From CAVSRC01 sp963762605 (GTDB lineage: Bacteria; Pseudomonadota; Alphaproteobacteria; Rhizobiales; Kaistiaceae), in assembly GCA_963762605.1 (NCBI GenBank), contig CAVXLJ010000006.1, positions 1 to 64,000 on the forward strand: a stretch of DNA of 64,000 nucleotides, given 5' to 3'. This document shows positions 7,776 to 16,885 of the stretch, in pieces. The position numbers and the translations under genes were made by a program. Positions within the stretch are counted from its first letter, which is position 1. Each line of letters opens with the position of its first letter. The notes under the pieces were generated by a model, which worked only from the letters and a program-made list of their open reading frames with translations, was not told where the DNA came from and searched no databases.

Positions 7776-9041
7776 CTACTCCTTGATGTAGGGCTTGCCG
7801 TCGGCGGCCGGCGGTCGCGCCTTGCCGACGATGCCGGCGACCAGGACGATGGTCGCGATATAGGGCGCCATGGCCAGGAACTCGGAGGGGATCGGCGTCT
7901 GCAGGATCGCCAGCTTCTGCTGAAGCGAATCGGCGAAGCCAAACACCAGCGCCGCCATCAGCGCGCCGACCGGATGCCAGCGGCCGAAGATCATTGCGGC
8001 CAGGCCGATGAATCCGCGCCCGTTGGTCATGTTGATGTCGAAGCGGCCGACCGAGCCGAGCGTGAACCAGGCGCCGGCGAAACCGGCGATCATGCCGCCG
8101 ACCGTCAGGTTGATGAAGCGCACGCGGTAGACGTTGATGCCCAGCGTGTCGGCCGCCTCCGGGTGCTCGCCGACAGCGCGGGCGCGCAGGCCCCAGCGCG
8201 TGTGGAACAGGTAGTAGGTGGCGCCGGCGATCAGGATGGCGGCGCCGTAGACGAAGATGTTCTGCTGAAAGAAGACGCGGCCGATAATCGGCAGGTTGGC
8301 GAGGAACGGTATGTCGATGCCGCGGAAGATCGGCGCGTTGTTCAGTTCCTTGTGGACGGTCAGCACCTGGCTGGCGACGTAGGAGGTCACGCCGAGGGCG
8401 AACAGGTTGACCGCCACGCCGGCGATGATCTGGTCGACCCGGTAGGTGATCACCAGCACGCCGAGCGCCAGCCCCATGATGCCGCCGACCAGGATTGCTG
8501 CGACGAGGCCGATCCACCCGCCGGCGAGCGAGCCGACGATGGCGCCGGTGAACGCGCCGGACAGCAGCATGCCCTCGATGCCGATGTTGACCACGGCGAC
8601 CCGCTCCGACAGCGTGCCGACCAGGCCGCCGAGCGCGATCGGCACGGCGCGCACGACCGTCGCCTCCAGCATGCCGGTCAGGTTGAATTCCTTGCCGGCC
8701 GTCGCCCACACCAGGAACGCCGTCACCGCCAGGGCGAGGCCAATGCCCAGAAACAGGCTGGAGCGCCGGGCGGCGCCACGCATGAACTGGCGCGCGCCGA
8801 GGAAGGCGAGGATCGCGGCCACAACGTAGCTGTAGGGCGAGGCCGGCACGGTGAGGCTGGGCAGGGCGAACAGATCGCCCCTCAGCGCCAGGCGGAACGT
8901 CGCATCGCCGGACGATTCGGCGCCGAAGACCGCCGCCACGAACACCGCCAGCGCCAGCAACAGCCAGCCGATGATCAGCGTCTGGCGGCGCTGGGCGATA
9001 TCGAGGTCGGGACGGCCGGCCATCGTGTCGGTAACCGCCAT
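7776..9041 (-). CDS. ABC transporter permease, BMP/nucleoside type (NupC-like)
   Basis: A 421-residue permease with about ten hydrophobic helices, of the branched-chain amino acid/ribose type permease family used by BMP-family nucleoside transporters. Typical stretches are LSERVAVVNIGIEGMLLSGAF (about 165-185), where the family usually has a conserved NIGxEG, and NGRGFIGLAAMIFGRWHPVGAL near 330-350. It lies 4 bases after a second permease gene, downstream of the ATPase and binding protein. The nearby cdd, deoA, deoB and upp point to nucleosides as substrate; this is inference from context. Confidence 0.9.
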   Translation of the reverse strand: MAVTDTMAGRPDLDIAQRRQTLIIGWLLLALAVFVAAVFGAESSGDATFRLALRGDLFALPSLTVPASPYSYVVAAILAFLGARQFMRGAARRSSLFLGIGLALAVTAFLVWATAGKEFNLTGMLEATVVRAVPIALGGLVGTLSERVAVVNIGIEGMLLSGAFTGAIVGSLAGGWIGLVAAILVGGIMGLALGVLVITYRVDQIIAGVAVNLFALGVTSYVASQVLTVHKELNNAPIFRGIDIPFLANLPIIGRVFFQQNIFVYGAAILIAGATYYLFHTRWGLRARAVGEHPEAADTLGINVYRVRFINLTVGGMIAGFAGAWFTLGSVGRFDINMTNGRGFIGLAAMIFGRWHPVGALMAALVFGFADSLQQKLAILQTPIPSEFLAMAPYIATIVLVAGIVGKARPPAADGKPYIKE

Positions 9042-9045
9042 GGTC

Positions 9046-10182
9046 TCAGCTCCCCGCCGTCTTGCGCTTGCGGAATGCCCACGGGAAGGCCGCCTTCATG
9101 AGCAGCGGCGCCGCCACGAACACGATGATCAGCGACTGGATGATGGCGATCAGGTCGATGCGCACGCCCGCAGTTACCTGCATCTGCCGGCCGCCGGCAT
9201 CGAGCGCCCCGAACAATATGCCGGCAAGCAGCACGCCCACCGGATGCGATCGCCCGAGGAGCGCCACCGCGATCGAGTTGAAGCCGACGCCGGCGGTGAA
9301 GCCCGGCGTCGCCCGACCGAGCACGCCGAGCACCTGGTTGGCGCCGGCCAGCCCCGCCAGCCCGCCGGAGATCGCCATGACCACGACGATGATGAGCCCG
9401 GAGCGCATGCCGGCATAGCGCGCCGCGAAGGGATTGAGGCCGCTGGCGCGGAACTCGAAGCCGAGCGTCGTGCGGAACAGCAGCCAGTAGACGAAGATCA
9501 CCATGAGGATGGCGATGATGATGCCGGCATTGAGCCTCAGATTGGGGTCGATCCAGGTCAGGAGCTTGGGCAGCTCGGCGCTCTGCAGGACCGTTGCGGA
9601 GACCGGATCGTGACGGCCCGCCTTCTGGATCGGCGGGTTGCGCAGCAGATAGTAGGTGAGCTGCACCGCGCTCAGATTGAGCATGATCGTGGTGATGACC
9701 TCGTGCGCCCCCGTCGCCGCCTTGAGCCAGCCGGGGATCGCCCCCCAGATGGCGCCGCCGATGATGCCGGCGAGAAGCGCCAGCGGCAGATGGATCCAGA
9801 TCGGCAGGCCGGCGAAGGAGAAACCGACCACCACCGCCGCCATGCCGCCCGCAATCATCTGGCCTTCCGCGCCGATGTTGAACAGCCCGGCGCGGAAGCC
9901 GAGCGCCACGCCGAGCGCGGCGATCGTCACCGGCGCCGCCGCCGTCAGCGTCTCGGAGACGGCCGATATCGAGCCGAACGAACCGTTGAACAGCGCGGCA
10001 TAGGCCTGGCCGACAGTCGGCAGATTGACGCCGGTCAACAGCATGACGACAGCGCCCAGCGCCATCGCCACCACCACCGCCAGCACCGGTACGATGATCA
10101 GCTGCTCGAAGTCGAAACCCGCCGCGGCGCTGCGCCTCAGCGCCTCCTCGGACTGCGTTTCCTGGCGCATATAGTCGCTCAT
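9046..10182 (-). CDS. ABC transporter permease, BMP/nucleoside type (NupB-like)
   Basis: A 378-residue permease, the partner of the permease gene next downstream. It has a hydrophobic N terminus after a 25-residue cytoplasmic stretch and the conserved LFNIGAEGQMIAGG (about 95-108) equivalent to NIGxEG in the partner. The ATG at 10182 overlaps the stop of the ATPase gene in an ATGA junction. The frame runs open upstream inside the ATPase gene but that is shadow. With the second permease it forms the heterodimeric membrane channel of the transporter. Confidence 0.9.
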   Translation of the reverse strand: MSDYMRQETQSEEALRRSAAAGFDFEQLIIVPVLAVVVAMALGAVVMLLTGVNLPTVGQAYAALFNGSFGSISAVSETLTAAAPVTIAALGVALGFRAGLFNIGAEGQMIAGGMAAVVVGFSFAGLPIWIHLPLALLAGIIGGAIWGAIPGWLKAATGAHEVITTIMLNLSAVQLTYYLLRNPPIQKAGRHDPVSATVLQSAELPKLLTWIDPNLRLNAGIIIAILMVIFVYWLLFRTTLGFEFRASGLNPFAARYAGMRSGLIIVVVMAISGGLAGLAGANQVLGVLGRATPGFTAGVGFNSIAVALLGRSHPVGVLLAGILFGALDAGGRQMQVTAGVRIDLIAIIQSLIIVFVAAPLLMKAAFPWAFRKRKTAGS

Positions 10183-11690
10183 GCCGCCGCTCCCGCGCCG
10201 GCCATCGCCAGGCCGATCTGTGCGATTTCCGCCTCCGCTGCGGAGAACTCCGCAACCACCCGCCCGCGGAACATCACCAGGATGCGGTCCGACAATGCGA
10301 GGATCTCGTCGAGCTCGGTCGACACGATCAGCACGCCGACGCCGCGGTCGCGGGCCTCGATGATGCGTCCGTGGATATATTCGATTGAGCCGACGTCGAG
10401 GCCGCGCGTCGGCTGCGAGGCGATCACCAGCTTGACCTCGCGCGACAGCTCGCGCGCCACGATCAGCTTCTGCTGGTTGCCGCCCGACAGATGGTCGGCA
10501 AGGCTGTAGATGGACGGCGTGCGCACGTCGAAATCGATGACGTTCTTGACGCACACATTGTGCACGGCCGCCCAGTCCATGGCCACGCCGTGCGAGTAGG
10601 GCCGGTCGTAATAGCTGTCCAGCACCATGTTCTCGGCAATGTCGAACTCGCCGATCATGCCGTCGCGCTGCCGGTCCTCGGGGATGTGGGCGATGCCGGA
10701 CAGGTGCCGCTGGCGCGCCGACATCCGCGTGATGTCCTTGCCCAGGAACGACACCGTGCCGCCCACCGGCATCCTCAGGCCGGTCAACGCCTCGACCAGT
10801 TCGGTCTGGCCGTTGCCCTGCACGCCGGCGATGCCGACCACCTCGCCCTCGCGCACCGCGAAGTCGACGCCGTCGACGGCGACCTCCTGGCGCTCGTTCA
10901 TGGTAGTCAGCCCGCTGACCTGGAGCAGGGCACGGCCGGGCTTGGCCGCCTGCTTCTCCACCTTGAAGGTAACGGCGCGGCCGACCATCATCTCGGCCAG
11001 CTCTGCCTCGGTCGCCGTCTTCGGATCGCGCTCGCCGACCACCTTGCCGGCCCTGAGCACATTGATCCGGTCGGCGACCTCGATCACCTCATGCAGCTTG
11101 TGGGTGATGAACACCAGCGCCTCGCCGGCGTCGCGCAGCGACCGCACGATGCCGAAGAATTCGGTCACTTCCTGCGGGGTGAGCACCGCCGTCGGCTCGT
11201 CGAAGATGAGCACATTGGCCGAGCGGAACAGCACCTTGATGATCTCGACGCGCTGCTGGATGCCGACCGGGATCTCCTCGATGATGGCGTTGGGGTCGAC
11301 GTTGAGCCCGTGCTGGGCGCTGATCCTAGTTACCTGTTCGCGCGCCTTGGCGATGTCGAGGCGGTCGAATGCGCCCACCGGCTCAACGCCGAGCACGACG
11401 TTTTCCGCCACGGAGAAGACCGGCACCAGCATGAAGTGCTGGTGCACCATGCCAATACCGGCACGGATGGCGTCGCCGGCGCCGCTGAATTGGGTGGGCT
11501 GGCCGTCGATGAGGATTTCGCCCTCGTCCGGCCGGTAGAGACCGGAGAGCACGTTCATCAGCGTCGTCTTGCCGGCGCCGTTCTCGCCGAGCAGGCCAAG
11601 CACCTCGCCCGCGCGGATGGAGAGGTTGATGGAGTCGTTGGCGACCAGATCACCGAAGCGCTTGGTGATGCCGCGTAGTTCGATATCCAA
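10179..11690 (-). CDS. ABC transporter ATP-binding protein with two ABC domains (NupA/YufO-like)
   Basis: A 503-residue duplicated ATPase. Domain 1 has Walker A GENGAGKTT (35-43), a signature region VGIQQRVEI that deviates from LSGGQ, and Walker B LIFDEPTAVLTP. Domain 2 has a degenerate Walker A, GVQGNGQTEL, without the usual lysine, a good signature LSGGNQQK, and a Walker B ending IASQPTRGLD in which Gln replaces the catalytic Glu. This asymmetry is normal for the family feeding nucleoside and sugar permeases. The gene follows the binding-protein gene by 117 bases and overlaps the first permease gene by four. Confidence 0.93.
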   Translation of the reverse strand: MDIELRGITKRFGDLVANDSINLSIRAGEVLGLLGENGAGKTTLMNVLSGLYRPDEGEILIDGQPTQFSGAGDAIRAGIGMVHQHFMLVPVFSVAENVVLGVEPVGAFDRLDIAKAREQVTRISAQHGLNVDPNAIIEEIPVGIQQRVEIIKVLFRSANVLIFDEPTAVLTPQEVTEFFGIVRSLRDAGEALVFITHKLHEVIEVADRINVLRAGKVVGERDPKTATEAELAEMMVGRAVTFKVEKQAAKPGRALLQVSGLTTMNERQEVAVDGVDFAVREGEVVGIAGVQGNGQTELVEALTGLRMPVGGTVSFLGKDITRMSARQRHLSGIAHIPEDRQRDGMIGEFDIAENMVLDSYYDRPYSHGVAMDWAAVHNVCVKNVIDFDVRTPSIYSLADHLSGGNQQKLIVARELSREVKLVIASQPTRGLDVGSIEYIHGRIIEARDRGVGVLIVSTELDEILALSDRILVMFRGRVVAEFSAAEAEIAQIGLAMAGAGAAA

Positions 11691-11753
11691 GCTTCAGCAC
11701 CCCCGCCTCGCGGCCGGTCCCGTGCGCCCCGAACCCGCCGACTTGCGAATGCA

Positions 11754-11781
11754 CCCGTCGCGTCCCGAAGGACGCGACGGG
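11754..11781. repeat. Strong 12-bp hairpin between binding-protein and ATPase genes
   Basis: CCCGTCGCGTCC and GGACGCGACGGG form a perfect 12-base stem around a CGAA loop. It lies between the binding-protein gene (upstream on the minus strand) and the ATPase gene. No U-tract follows on the transcribed strand. In other operons such hairpins protect the upstream message from 3' decay or reduce read-through, giving an excess of binding protein. Confidence 0.7.
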
Positions 11782-11807
11782 CAATGATGGTGACGACGAC
11801 CAGCAGC

Positions 11808-12845
11808 CTACATGCCGCCGACCTTGATCGACCCGTCGATGATCCCCGCCTTGATCTTGGTGATCTCGTCGTTGAGCGTGGCCGGAACCGCGGAGGCGAA
11901 GTCGTGGAACGGTGCCAGGTCGACGCCGCCGTTCTTCAGGTCGCCGACGATGACGCCGCCCTTGAAGGTGCCCTTGAAGGCTTCGGTCACCGCTTCCTTG
12001 GTGGTCGAGTCGACCTTCTTGAGCACCGACGACAGGAACACGCTCTTGTGGTCCGGATCGGTGGCGTACTGGTCGGTGTCGACGCCGATGATCTTCAGCT
12101 TGTCGGGGCCGAGCTCCTGGGCGAGCGCCGCCGGGCCTTGGCCGACCTTGCCGGCGACCGGCAGGATGATGTCGGCACCCTCGTCATACATGCTCTTGGC
12201 GATGTCCTTGCCCTTGTCGATCGAGTTGAAGTCGCCGACGAACACGCCGTCCTTCTTGGCCGGATCCCAGCCGAGCACCTTCACCTTGGTGCCCTTCACC
12301 TTGTTGTAGTAGTCGGCGCCCCACACGAAGCCGTCCATGAAGTCGGTCACCGGCGGGCCGATATTGATGCCGCCGAAGGTGCCGAGCACGCCGGTCTTGG
12401 TCATGCCGGCCGCCAGATAGCCGGCGAGGAACGCGGCCTGGTTGGTCGAGTAGACCTGGCCGAGCACGTTCGGGATCGTCGGGTCATAGGCGTAGTCGAC
12501 GATGGTGTATTTGATGTTCGGGTTGGCCTCGGCCGACGCCTTGGTCGCATCGCCGAGCAGGAAGCCGACGGTGACGATCACGTCGCACTTGGCCTGCACG
12601 AACGACTGCAGGTTCGGCACGTAGTCGGTTTCGGCCTTGGACTCGAGCAGCTTGGTCTGGAAGCCGCCCGCCTTGGCGGCGTCCTGGACGCCCTGCCAAG
12701 TGTACTGGTTGAAGCCCTTGTCGTCGACGCCGCCGGTATCGGTGACGGCGCAGGCGAGGAACGCAAAGGCCGGCGCGCTCATCGCGCCGAACCAGGCGAC
12801 GGTGGCAAGAGCGGCAAGGGACGTGGTGATGATCCTGCGGTTCAA
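11808..12845 (-). CDS. BMP-family substrate-binding protein, probable nucleoside binder
   Basis: A 345-residue exported binding protein of the BmpA/Med family. The signal peptide is about residues 1-28, with hydrophobic core ITTSLAALATVAWFG and a cut after AFA. Just beyond it, DTGGVDDKGFNQ is the family's conserved start of the mature domain. A Cys follows the signal (FLAC), but the -3 residue is Phe, so lipoprotein status is doubtful. The start is taken as TTG at 12845, because AAGGAGGG sits 5 bases upstream; an in-frame ATG at 12860 lacks such a site. First gene of a leftward transporter operon, divergent from cdd. Confidence 0.88.
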   Translation of the reverse strand: MNRRIITTSLAALATVAWFGAMSAPAFAFLACAVTDTGGVDDKGFNQYTWQGVQDAAKAGGFQTKLLESKAETDYVPNLQSFVQAKCDVIVTVGFLLGDATKASAEANPNIKYTIVDYAYDPTIPNVLGQVYSTNQAAFLAGYLAAGMTKTGVLGTFGGINIGPPVTDFMDGFVWGADYYNKVKGTKVKVLGWDPAKKDGVFVGDFNSIDKGKDIAKSMYDEGADIILPVAGKVGQGPAALAQELGPDKLKIIGVDTDQYATDPDHKSVFLSSVLKKVDSTTKEAVTEAFKGTFKGGVIVGDLKNGGVDLAPFHDFASAVPATLNDEITKIKAGIIDGSIKVGGM

Positions 12846-12977
12846 CTGACCCTCCTTCATGTTGACGACGGCACATTGGCGGTGTGACCGCCCTTCCCTC
12901 CGGGTCGCGCCGGCAGGAACCGCCGGTGCCCTTCCCGACAAGGGCATGAGGCAACTCTCGCATTTTCAATTGCCCTC

Positions 12978-13003
12978 GCCAAGCCGCCTCGCCAAGCCGC
13001 CTC
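12978..13003. repeat. Tandem 13-base direct repeat in the divergent cdd/transporter control region
   Basis: GCCAAGCCGCCTC occurs twice without spacer. It lies in the 238-base region between two divergent nucleoside operons. It could be part of a regulator binding site or a chance slippage product; nothing else in the region stands out as a clear promoter. Confidence 0.4.
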
Positions 13004-13083
13004 GCTGCGACGTGACGCACTGCGGCAAAGGCGCTAGAAAACCGGCACATGCCCGCCCTGAGGGCACCGGGAAAGGGGCACTG

Positions 13084-13491
13084 ATGGACAAGGAGCTGTT
13101 TGCCGCGGCCAAGGAAGTGCGCGAACGCGCCCATGCGCCTTATTCCCGGTTCCATGTCGGCGCCGCCCTGCGCACCGAGGCCGGCACCGTTTACGCCGGC
13201 GCCAATGTCGAGAACGCCTCCTATCCGGAAGGCTGGTGCGCCGAAACCTCGGCCATCGCCCAGATGGTCGCGGCCGGCGGCACAGGTCCGGCGCGGCGCA
13301 TCGTCGCCGTCTCGGTGGTCGCCGATCGTATCGATGGAAGGCTGACCACGCCCTGCGGTGGCTGCCGCCAGCGCCTGGCCGAGTTCGCCGGTCCCGATAC
13401 GCCTGTCGACGTGATCGACCCCTCCGGCGAGGGCCGGACGTTCACGCTGCGTGAGCTGCTCCCCTCGGCCTTCGACATGGAGGGGAGGTAG
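13084..13491 (+). CDS. cdd: Cytidine deaminase
   Basis: A 135-residue zinc enzyme converting cytidine and deoxycytidine to uridine and deoxyuridine. The motif WCAETSAIA (about 53-61) supplies Cys as zinc ligand and the catalytic Glu, and PCGGCRQRLAEF (about 89-100) gives the other two zinc cysteines. The Cys at the first ligand position and the short length identify the homotetrameric form. It begins a rightward pair with deoA, 6 bases apart, in a nucleoside salvage cluster. GGAAAGGGGC precedes the ATG. Confidence 0.95.
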   Translation: MDKELFAAAKEVRERAHAPYSRFHVGAALRTEAGTVYAGANVENASYPEGWCAETSAIAQMVAAGGTGPARRIVAVSVVADRIDGRLTTPCGGCRQRLAEFAGPDTPVDVIDPSGEGRTFTLRELLPSAFDMEGR

Positions 13492-13497
13492 GCGCCC

Positions 13498-14817
13498 GTG
13501 GCTCAGTTTCTTCCCCAGGAAATCATCCGCCGAAAGCGCGACGGCGACACGCTCACCGCCGAGGAGATCGCATCAATCGTCACCGGCCTCACCGCGGGCC
13601 GGGTGAGCGAGGGCCAGGTCGCCGCCTTCGCCATGGCGGTGTTCTTCAGGGGCATGAGCCGCGACGAGGCGGTGGCGCTGACGATTGCCATGCGCGATTC
13701 CGGCGCGGTGCTCGACTGGTCGGGCCTCAACGGCCCGGCGCTCGACAAGCATTCCACCGGCGGCATCGGCGACAACGTCTCGCTGATGCTCGCCCCGGCG
13801 CTCGCCGCCTGCGGGGCCTATGTGCCGATGATCTCCGGCCGCGGCCTCGGCCACACCGGCGGTACGCTCGACAAGCTCGATGCGATCCCCGGCTACCGCA
13901 CCCAGCCGGACCTCGATCTGCTCAGGAAGGTCGTCGGCGAGGTCGGCTGCGCCGTCATCGGCCAGACCGCCGATCTGGCGCCGGCCGACAAGCGCCTCTA
14001 CGCCATCCGCGACGTCACCGCGACGGTGGAATCGATCCCGCTGATTACCGCCTCGATCCTGTCAAAGAAGCTCGCCGCCGGTCTTGCCGGCCTCGTCCTT
14101 GACGTGAAGACCGGCAACGGCGCCTTCATGGCGAAGATGGAGGACTCGGTGGGCCTCGCGGAAAGCCTGGTCGCCGTCGCCAATGGCGCCGGCATGAAGA
14201 CCAGCGCCCTCATTACCGACATGAACCAGCCGCTCGCCTCCGCCGCCGGCAATGCGGTCGAGGTCATGAACGCGGTCGATTTCCTCAAGGGCGAGGCCGA
14301 CCAGCGCCTCTACGACGTCACCGTCGCGCTCGGCGGCGAGCTGCTCGCCTCCGGCGGCCTCGCCAATGACGACGCCGACGGCCGCGCGAAGATCAGAGCC
14401 GCCTTTGCTTCCGGCCGCGCGGCGGAAATCTTCGGGCGCATGGTCGCCGCCCTCGGCGGCCCCGCCGATTTCATGGAGAGGCCGGAGAAGCACCTGAAAG
14501 CGGCGCCGCTGGTTCGTCCGGTCATGGCGGAGCGCGCCGGCACGGTCAGCGCGATCAACACCCGCGCCATCGGCATCGCCGTGGTCACGCTTGGCGGCGG
14601 GCGCATGAAGCCCGAGGACTCCATCGATCATTCCGTCGGCTTCACGCGGCTTGCCGGCCTCGGTGCCGAAGTCGGCCCCGACGCGCCGCTGGCGCTGGTC
14701 CATGCCCGCGACGCGGCGGCCGCCGACCAGGCGGAAGCGGCGCTCCGCGCCGCTTACACAATCGGCGACACGGCCCCTGCACCCGGCAAGACCGTGTACG
14801 AGCGAATCGGTCCCTGA
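13498..14817 (+). CDS. deoA: Thymidine phosphorylase
   Basis: A 439-residue pyrimidine nucleoside phosphorylase that splits thymidine or deoxyuridine with phosphate into base and deoxyribose 1-phosphate. The phosphate-binding signature KHSTGGIGDNVSL (about 83-95) is complete, and the family motif SGRGLGHTGGTLDKL follows near 118-132. Length is normal. Translation begins at a GTG, 6 bases after cdd. Together cdd, deoA and deoB (convergent) route cytidine and deoxyuridine to sugar phosphates. Its stop codon sits in the loop of a small hairpin shared with deoB. Confidence 0.96.
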   Translation: MAQFLPQEIIRRKRDGDTLTAEEIASIVTGLTAGRVSEGQVAAFAMAVFFRGMSRDEAVALTIAMRDSGAVLDWSGLNGPALDKHSTGGIGDNVSLMLAPALAACGAYVPMISGRGLGHTGGTLDKLDAIPGYRTQPDLDLLRKVVGEVGCAVIGQTADLAPADKRLYAIRDVTATVESIPLITASILSKKLAAGLAGLVLDVKTGNGAFMAKMEDSVGLAESLVAVANGAGMKTSALITDMNQPLASAAGNAVEVMNAVDFLKGEADQRLYDVTVALGGELLASGGLANDDADGRAKIRAAFASGRAAEIFGRMVAALGGPADFMERPEKHLKAAPLVRPVMAERAGTVSAINTRAIGIAVVTLGGGRMKPEDSIDHSVGFTRLAGLGAEVGPDAPLALVHARDAAAADQAEAALRAAYTIGDTAPAPGKTVYERIGP

Positions 14818-14823
14818 GGGACC
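14809..14823. terminator. Small hairpin between deoA and deoB
   Basis: GGTCCC, loop TGA, GGGACC. The loop is the deoA stop codon and the hairpin touches the deoB stop codon (14825-14823). It may mark the end of both convergent transcripts, though no T-tract follows. Confidence 0.4.
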
Positions 14824-16040
14824 TAGAGAAAGCTTGTCCCGTGCCGCCCCGGCGCGAGCCCGAGATGCGCGGCGATCGTCTCGCCGATATCGGAGAAAGC
14901 CCGCCGGCCGATCGCCTTGCCCGGAAGCCCGTGTCGCACGCCGACGATGGGCACATGTTCGCGCGTGTGGTCGGTGCCCGTCCAGGTCGGGTCGTTGCCG
15001 TGGTCGGCGGTAAACAGCATCAGGTCGCCGTCCTGCATCGCCGCGAGAAGGTCCGGCACACGGGCGTCAAAGGCTTCCAGCGCCGCCGCATAGCCGGCGA
15101 CGTCGCGGCGGTGGCCGTAGAGCGTGTCGAAATCAACGTAGTTGGCAAAGACGAAGTCGCCATCCTTCGCCAGCGACGCCGCTTCCAGTGTGCGGTCGAC
15201 CAGCGCGCTGTCGTTCGGCGCTTTCAGGATCGTGCCGGTGCCGTGATGGGCGAAGATGTCGCCGATCTTGCCGACCGAGAGCACCGTACGGCCCGCCTCT
15301 GTCAGGCGGTCGAGCAGGGTCGGCTCCGGCGGCGGCACGGCATAGTCGCGCCGGTTGGCGGTGCGCTTGAAGGTCTCCGGCGTCTCGCCGACGAAGGGCC
15401 GCGCGATCACCCGCCCGATATTGAGCGGGTCGCACAGCCGCCGCGCGACCGCGCACACCTCGTAAAGCCGATCGAGGCCAAAATGGTCCTCATGCGCTGC
15501 GATCTGGAAGACCGAATCGGCCGAGGTGTAGCAGATCGGCTTGCCGGTCTTGATGTGCTCGGCGCCGAGCTCCTGCAGGACCGGAATACCCGAAGCGTGC
15601 TTGTTGCCGAGGATGCCGGGAAGCTTGGCTTGCTCGATCAGCGCGTCGGTCAGCGCCGGCGGAAAGGCCGGCACAGTCTCGGGAAAATAGGTCCAAGCGA
15701 AGGCGACCGGCACGCCGGCGATCTCCCAGTGGCCGGACGGCGTGTCCTTGCCGGTCGAACTCTCCACGCCATAGCCGAAGATGGCCTCCGACCCCGGCTC
15801 GCCCTCCAGGCCCGGCGGCAGTCTGCCGGTCGAGGCTTTGGCAGCGGCGCCCAGGCCCAGCCGCGTCAGATTGGGCAGATTGAGCGGTCCGGAGCGGAGG
15901 CCGTCCCGGTCTGCCCGTCCCGCGGCGCAGGCCGCCGCGATATGGCCAAGCGTATCGGAGCCCGCGTCGCCGAAGGACAAGGCGTCCTCGGCACCGCCGA
16001 TCCCGAAGGAATCCATCACCAGCAGGAAAGCGCGTTTCAT
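14823..16040 (-). CDS. deoB: Phosphopentomutase
   Basis: A 405-residue manganese enzyme of the alkaline-phosphatase superfamily that interconverts (deoxy)ribose 1- and 5-phosphates. Metal-binding residues include D10 in VMDSFGIGGAED and the C-terminal FTADHGNDPTW with the later TDHTREHVPI. Length is typical. It completes the pathway from nucleosides to central metabolism and runs convergent with deoA, 5 bases away, and divergent from upp. Confidence 0.96.
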   Translation of the reverse strand: MKRAFLLVMDSFGIGGAEDALSFGDAGSDTLGHIAAACAAGRADRDGLRSGPLNLPNLTRLGLGAAAKASTGRLPPGLEGEPGSEAIFGYGVESSTGKDTPSGHWEIAGVPVAFAWTYFPETVPAFPPALTDALIEQAKLPGILGNKHASGIPVLQELGAEHIKTGKPICYTSADSVFQIAAHEDHFGLDRLYEVCAVARRLCDPLNIGRVIARPFVGETPETFKRTANRRDYAVPPPEPTLLDRLTEAGRTVLSVGKIGDIFAHHGTGTILKAPNDSALVDRTLEAASLAKDGDFVFANYVDFDTLYGHRRDVAGYAAALEAFDARVPDLLAAMQDGDLMLFTADHGNDPTWTGTDHTREHVPIVGVRHGLPGKAIGRRAFSDIGETIAAHLGLAPGRHGTSFL

Positions 16041-16179
16041 GGGTTGTGAGGGGTATGCGCAAAAAGAGGCCGATTCAATGGGGGAAAACCGGTGGATGCG
16101 AGCCGTTTCGTTGCCGCTGGCGGCGATCCGGAGCTAAGACAGGTCCTGTAGACGGTCGCGCGAGAGGAGGAAATCCGCC

Positions 16180-16809
16180 ATGGAAGGCGTCACCATAGTC
16201 AACCACCCCCTCGTGCAGCACAAACTCACGCTGATGCGCGACAAGAATGCGCCGACGGCCCATTTTCGCCAGCTCCTGCGCGAGATCGCCCTGCTCCTGA
16301 CCTATGAAGTGACCCGCGACCTGCCGCTCACCACCATGACCATCGAAACGCCGCTGGCCAAGATGGAATCTCCCATCCTGCAGGGCAAGAAGCCGGTCTT
16401 CGCCTCGATCCTCAGGGCCGGCAACGGTCTGCTCGAAGGCATGCTCGATCTCGTACCCTCGGCCCGCGTCGCCCATATCGGCATCTACCGCGACCCCAAG
16501 ACGCTCGAGCCGCACGAATATTATTTCAAGGCGCCCGACGACATCGCCGACCGCCTGACCATCGTCGTCGATCCGATGCTGGCCACCGCCAATTCCGCCT
16601 CCGCCGCCATCAACCGGCTGAAGGCACGCGGGGCGAAGGACATCCGCTTCGTCTGCCTGCTCGCCGCTCCGGAGGGCATCGCCCGCTTCCAGAAGGCCCA
16701 GCCCGGCATCCCGATCTACACCGCGGCAATCGACGAGCACCTCAACGACCACGGCTACATCGTCCCCGGCCTCGGCGACGCCGGCGACCGCTTGTACGGG
16801 ACGAAATAG
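16180..16809 (+). CDS. upp: Uracil phosphoribosyltransferase
   Basis: A 209-residue cytosolic enzyme making UMP from uracil and PRPP. The PRPP-binding loop is VVDPMLATANSASAAI (about 129-144), and the C-terminal uracil-binding part ends GYIVPGLGDAGDRLYGTK, the family's conserved tail. The start has a very strong ribosome-binding site, AGGAGGAAA. It salvages the uracil released from uridine or deoxyuridine in the same gene island. Confidence 0.97.
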   Translation: MEGVTIVNHPLVQHKLTLMRDKNAPTAHFRQLLREIALLLTYEVTRDLPLTTMTIETPLAKMESPILQGKKPVFASILRAGNGLLEGMLDLVPSARVAHIGIYRDPKTLEPHEYYFKAPDDIADRLTIVVDPMLATANSASAAINRLKARGAKDIRFVCLLAAPEGIARFQKAQPGIPIYTAAIDEHLNDHGYIVPGLGDAGDRLYGTK

Positions 16810-16885
16810 GCGAAAGTCCGATTCGACAGCGCTCGGTTGTGGTAGCATCGACCGGACCTGAGCCGCGGATCGAGGCGCAGCGCGC

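Noticed and set aside
7128..9101. A 657-codon open frame on the plus strand
   Set aside because: It is the antisense shadow of glk and the permease gene; composition is Arg/His/Asp-rich with no family motif.
10179..11690. Defective second ABC domain as a sign of gene decay
   Set aside because: Missing Walker A lysine and Glu in domain 2 is normal for this transporter family.
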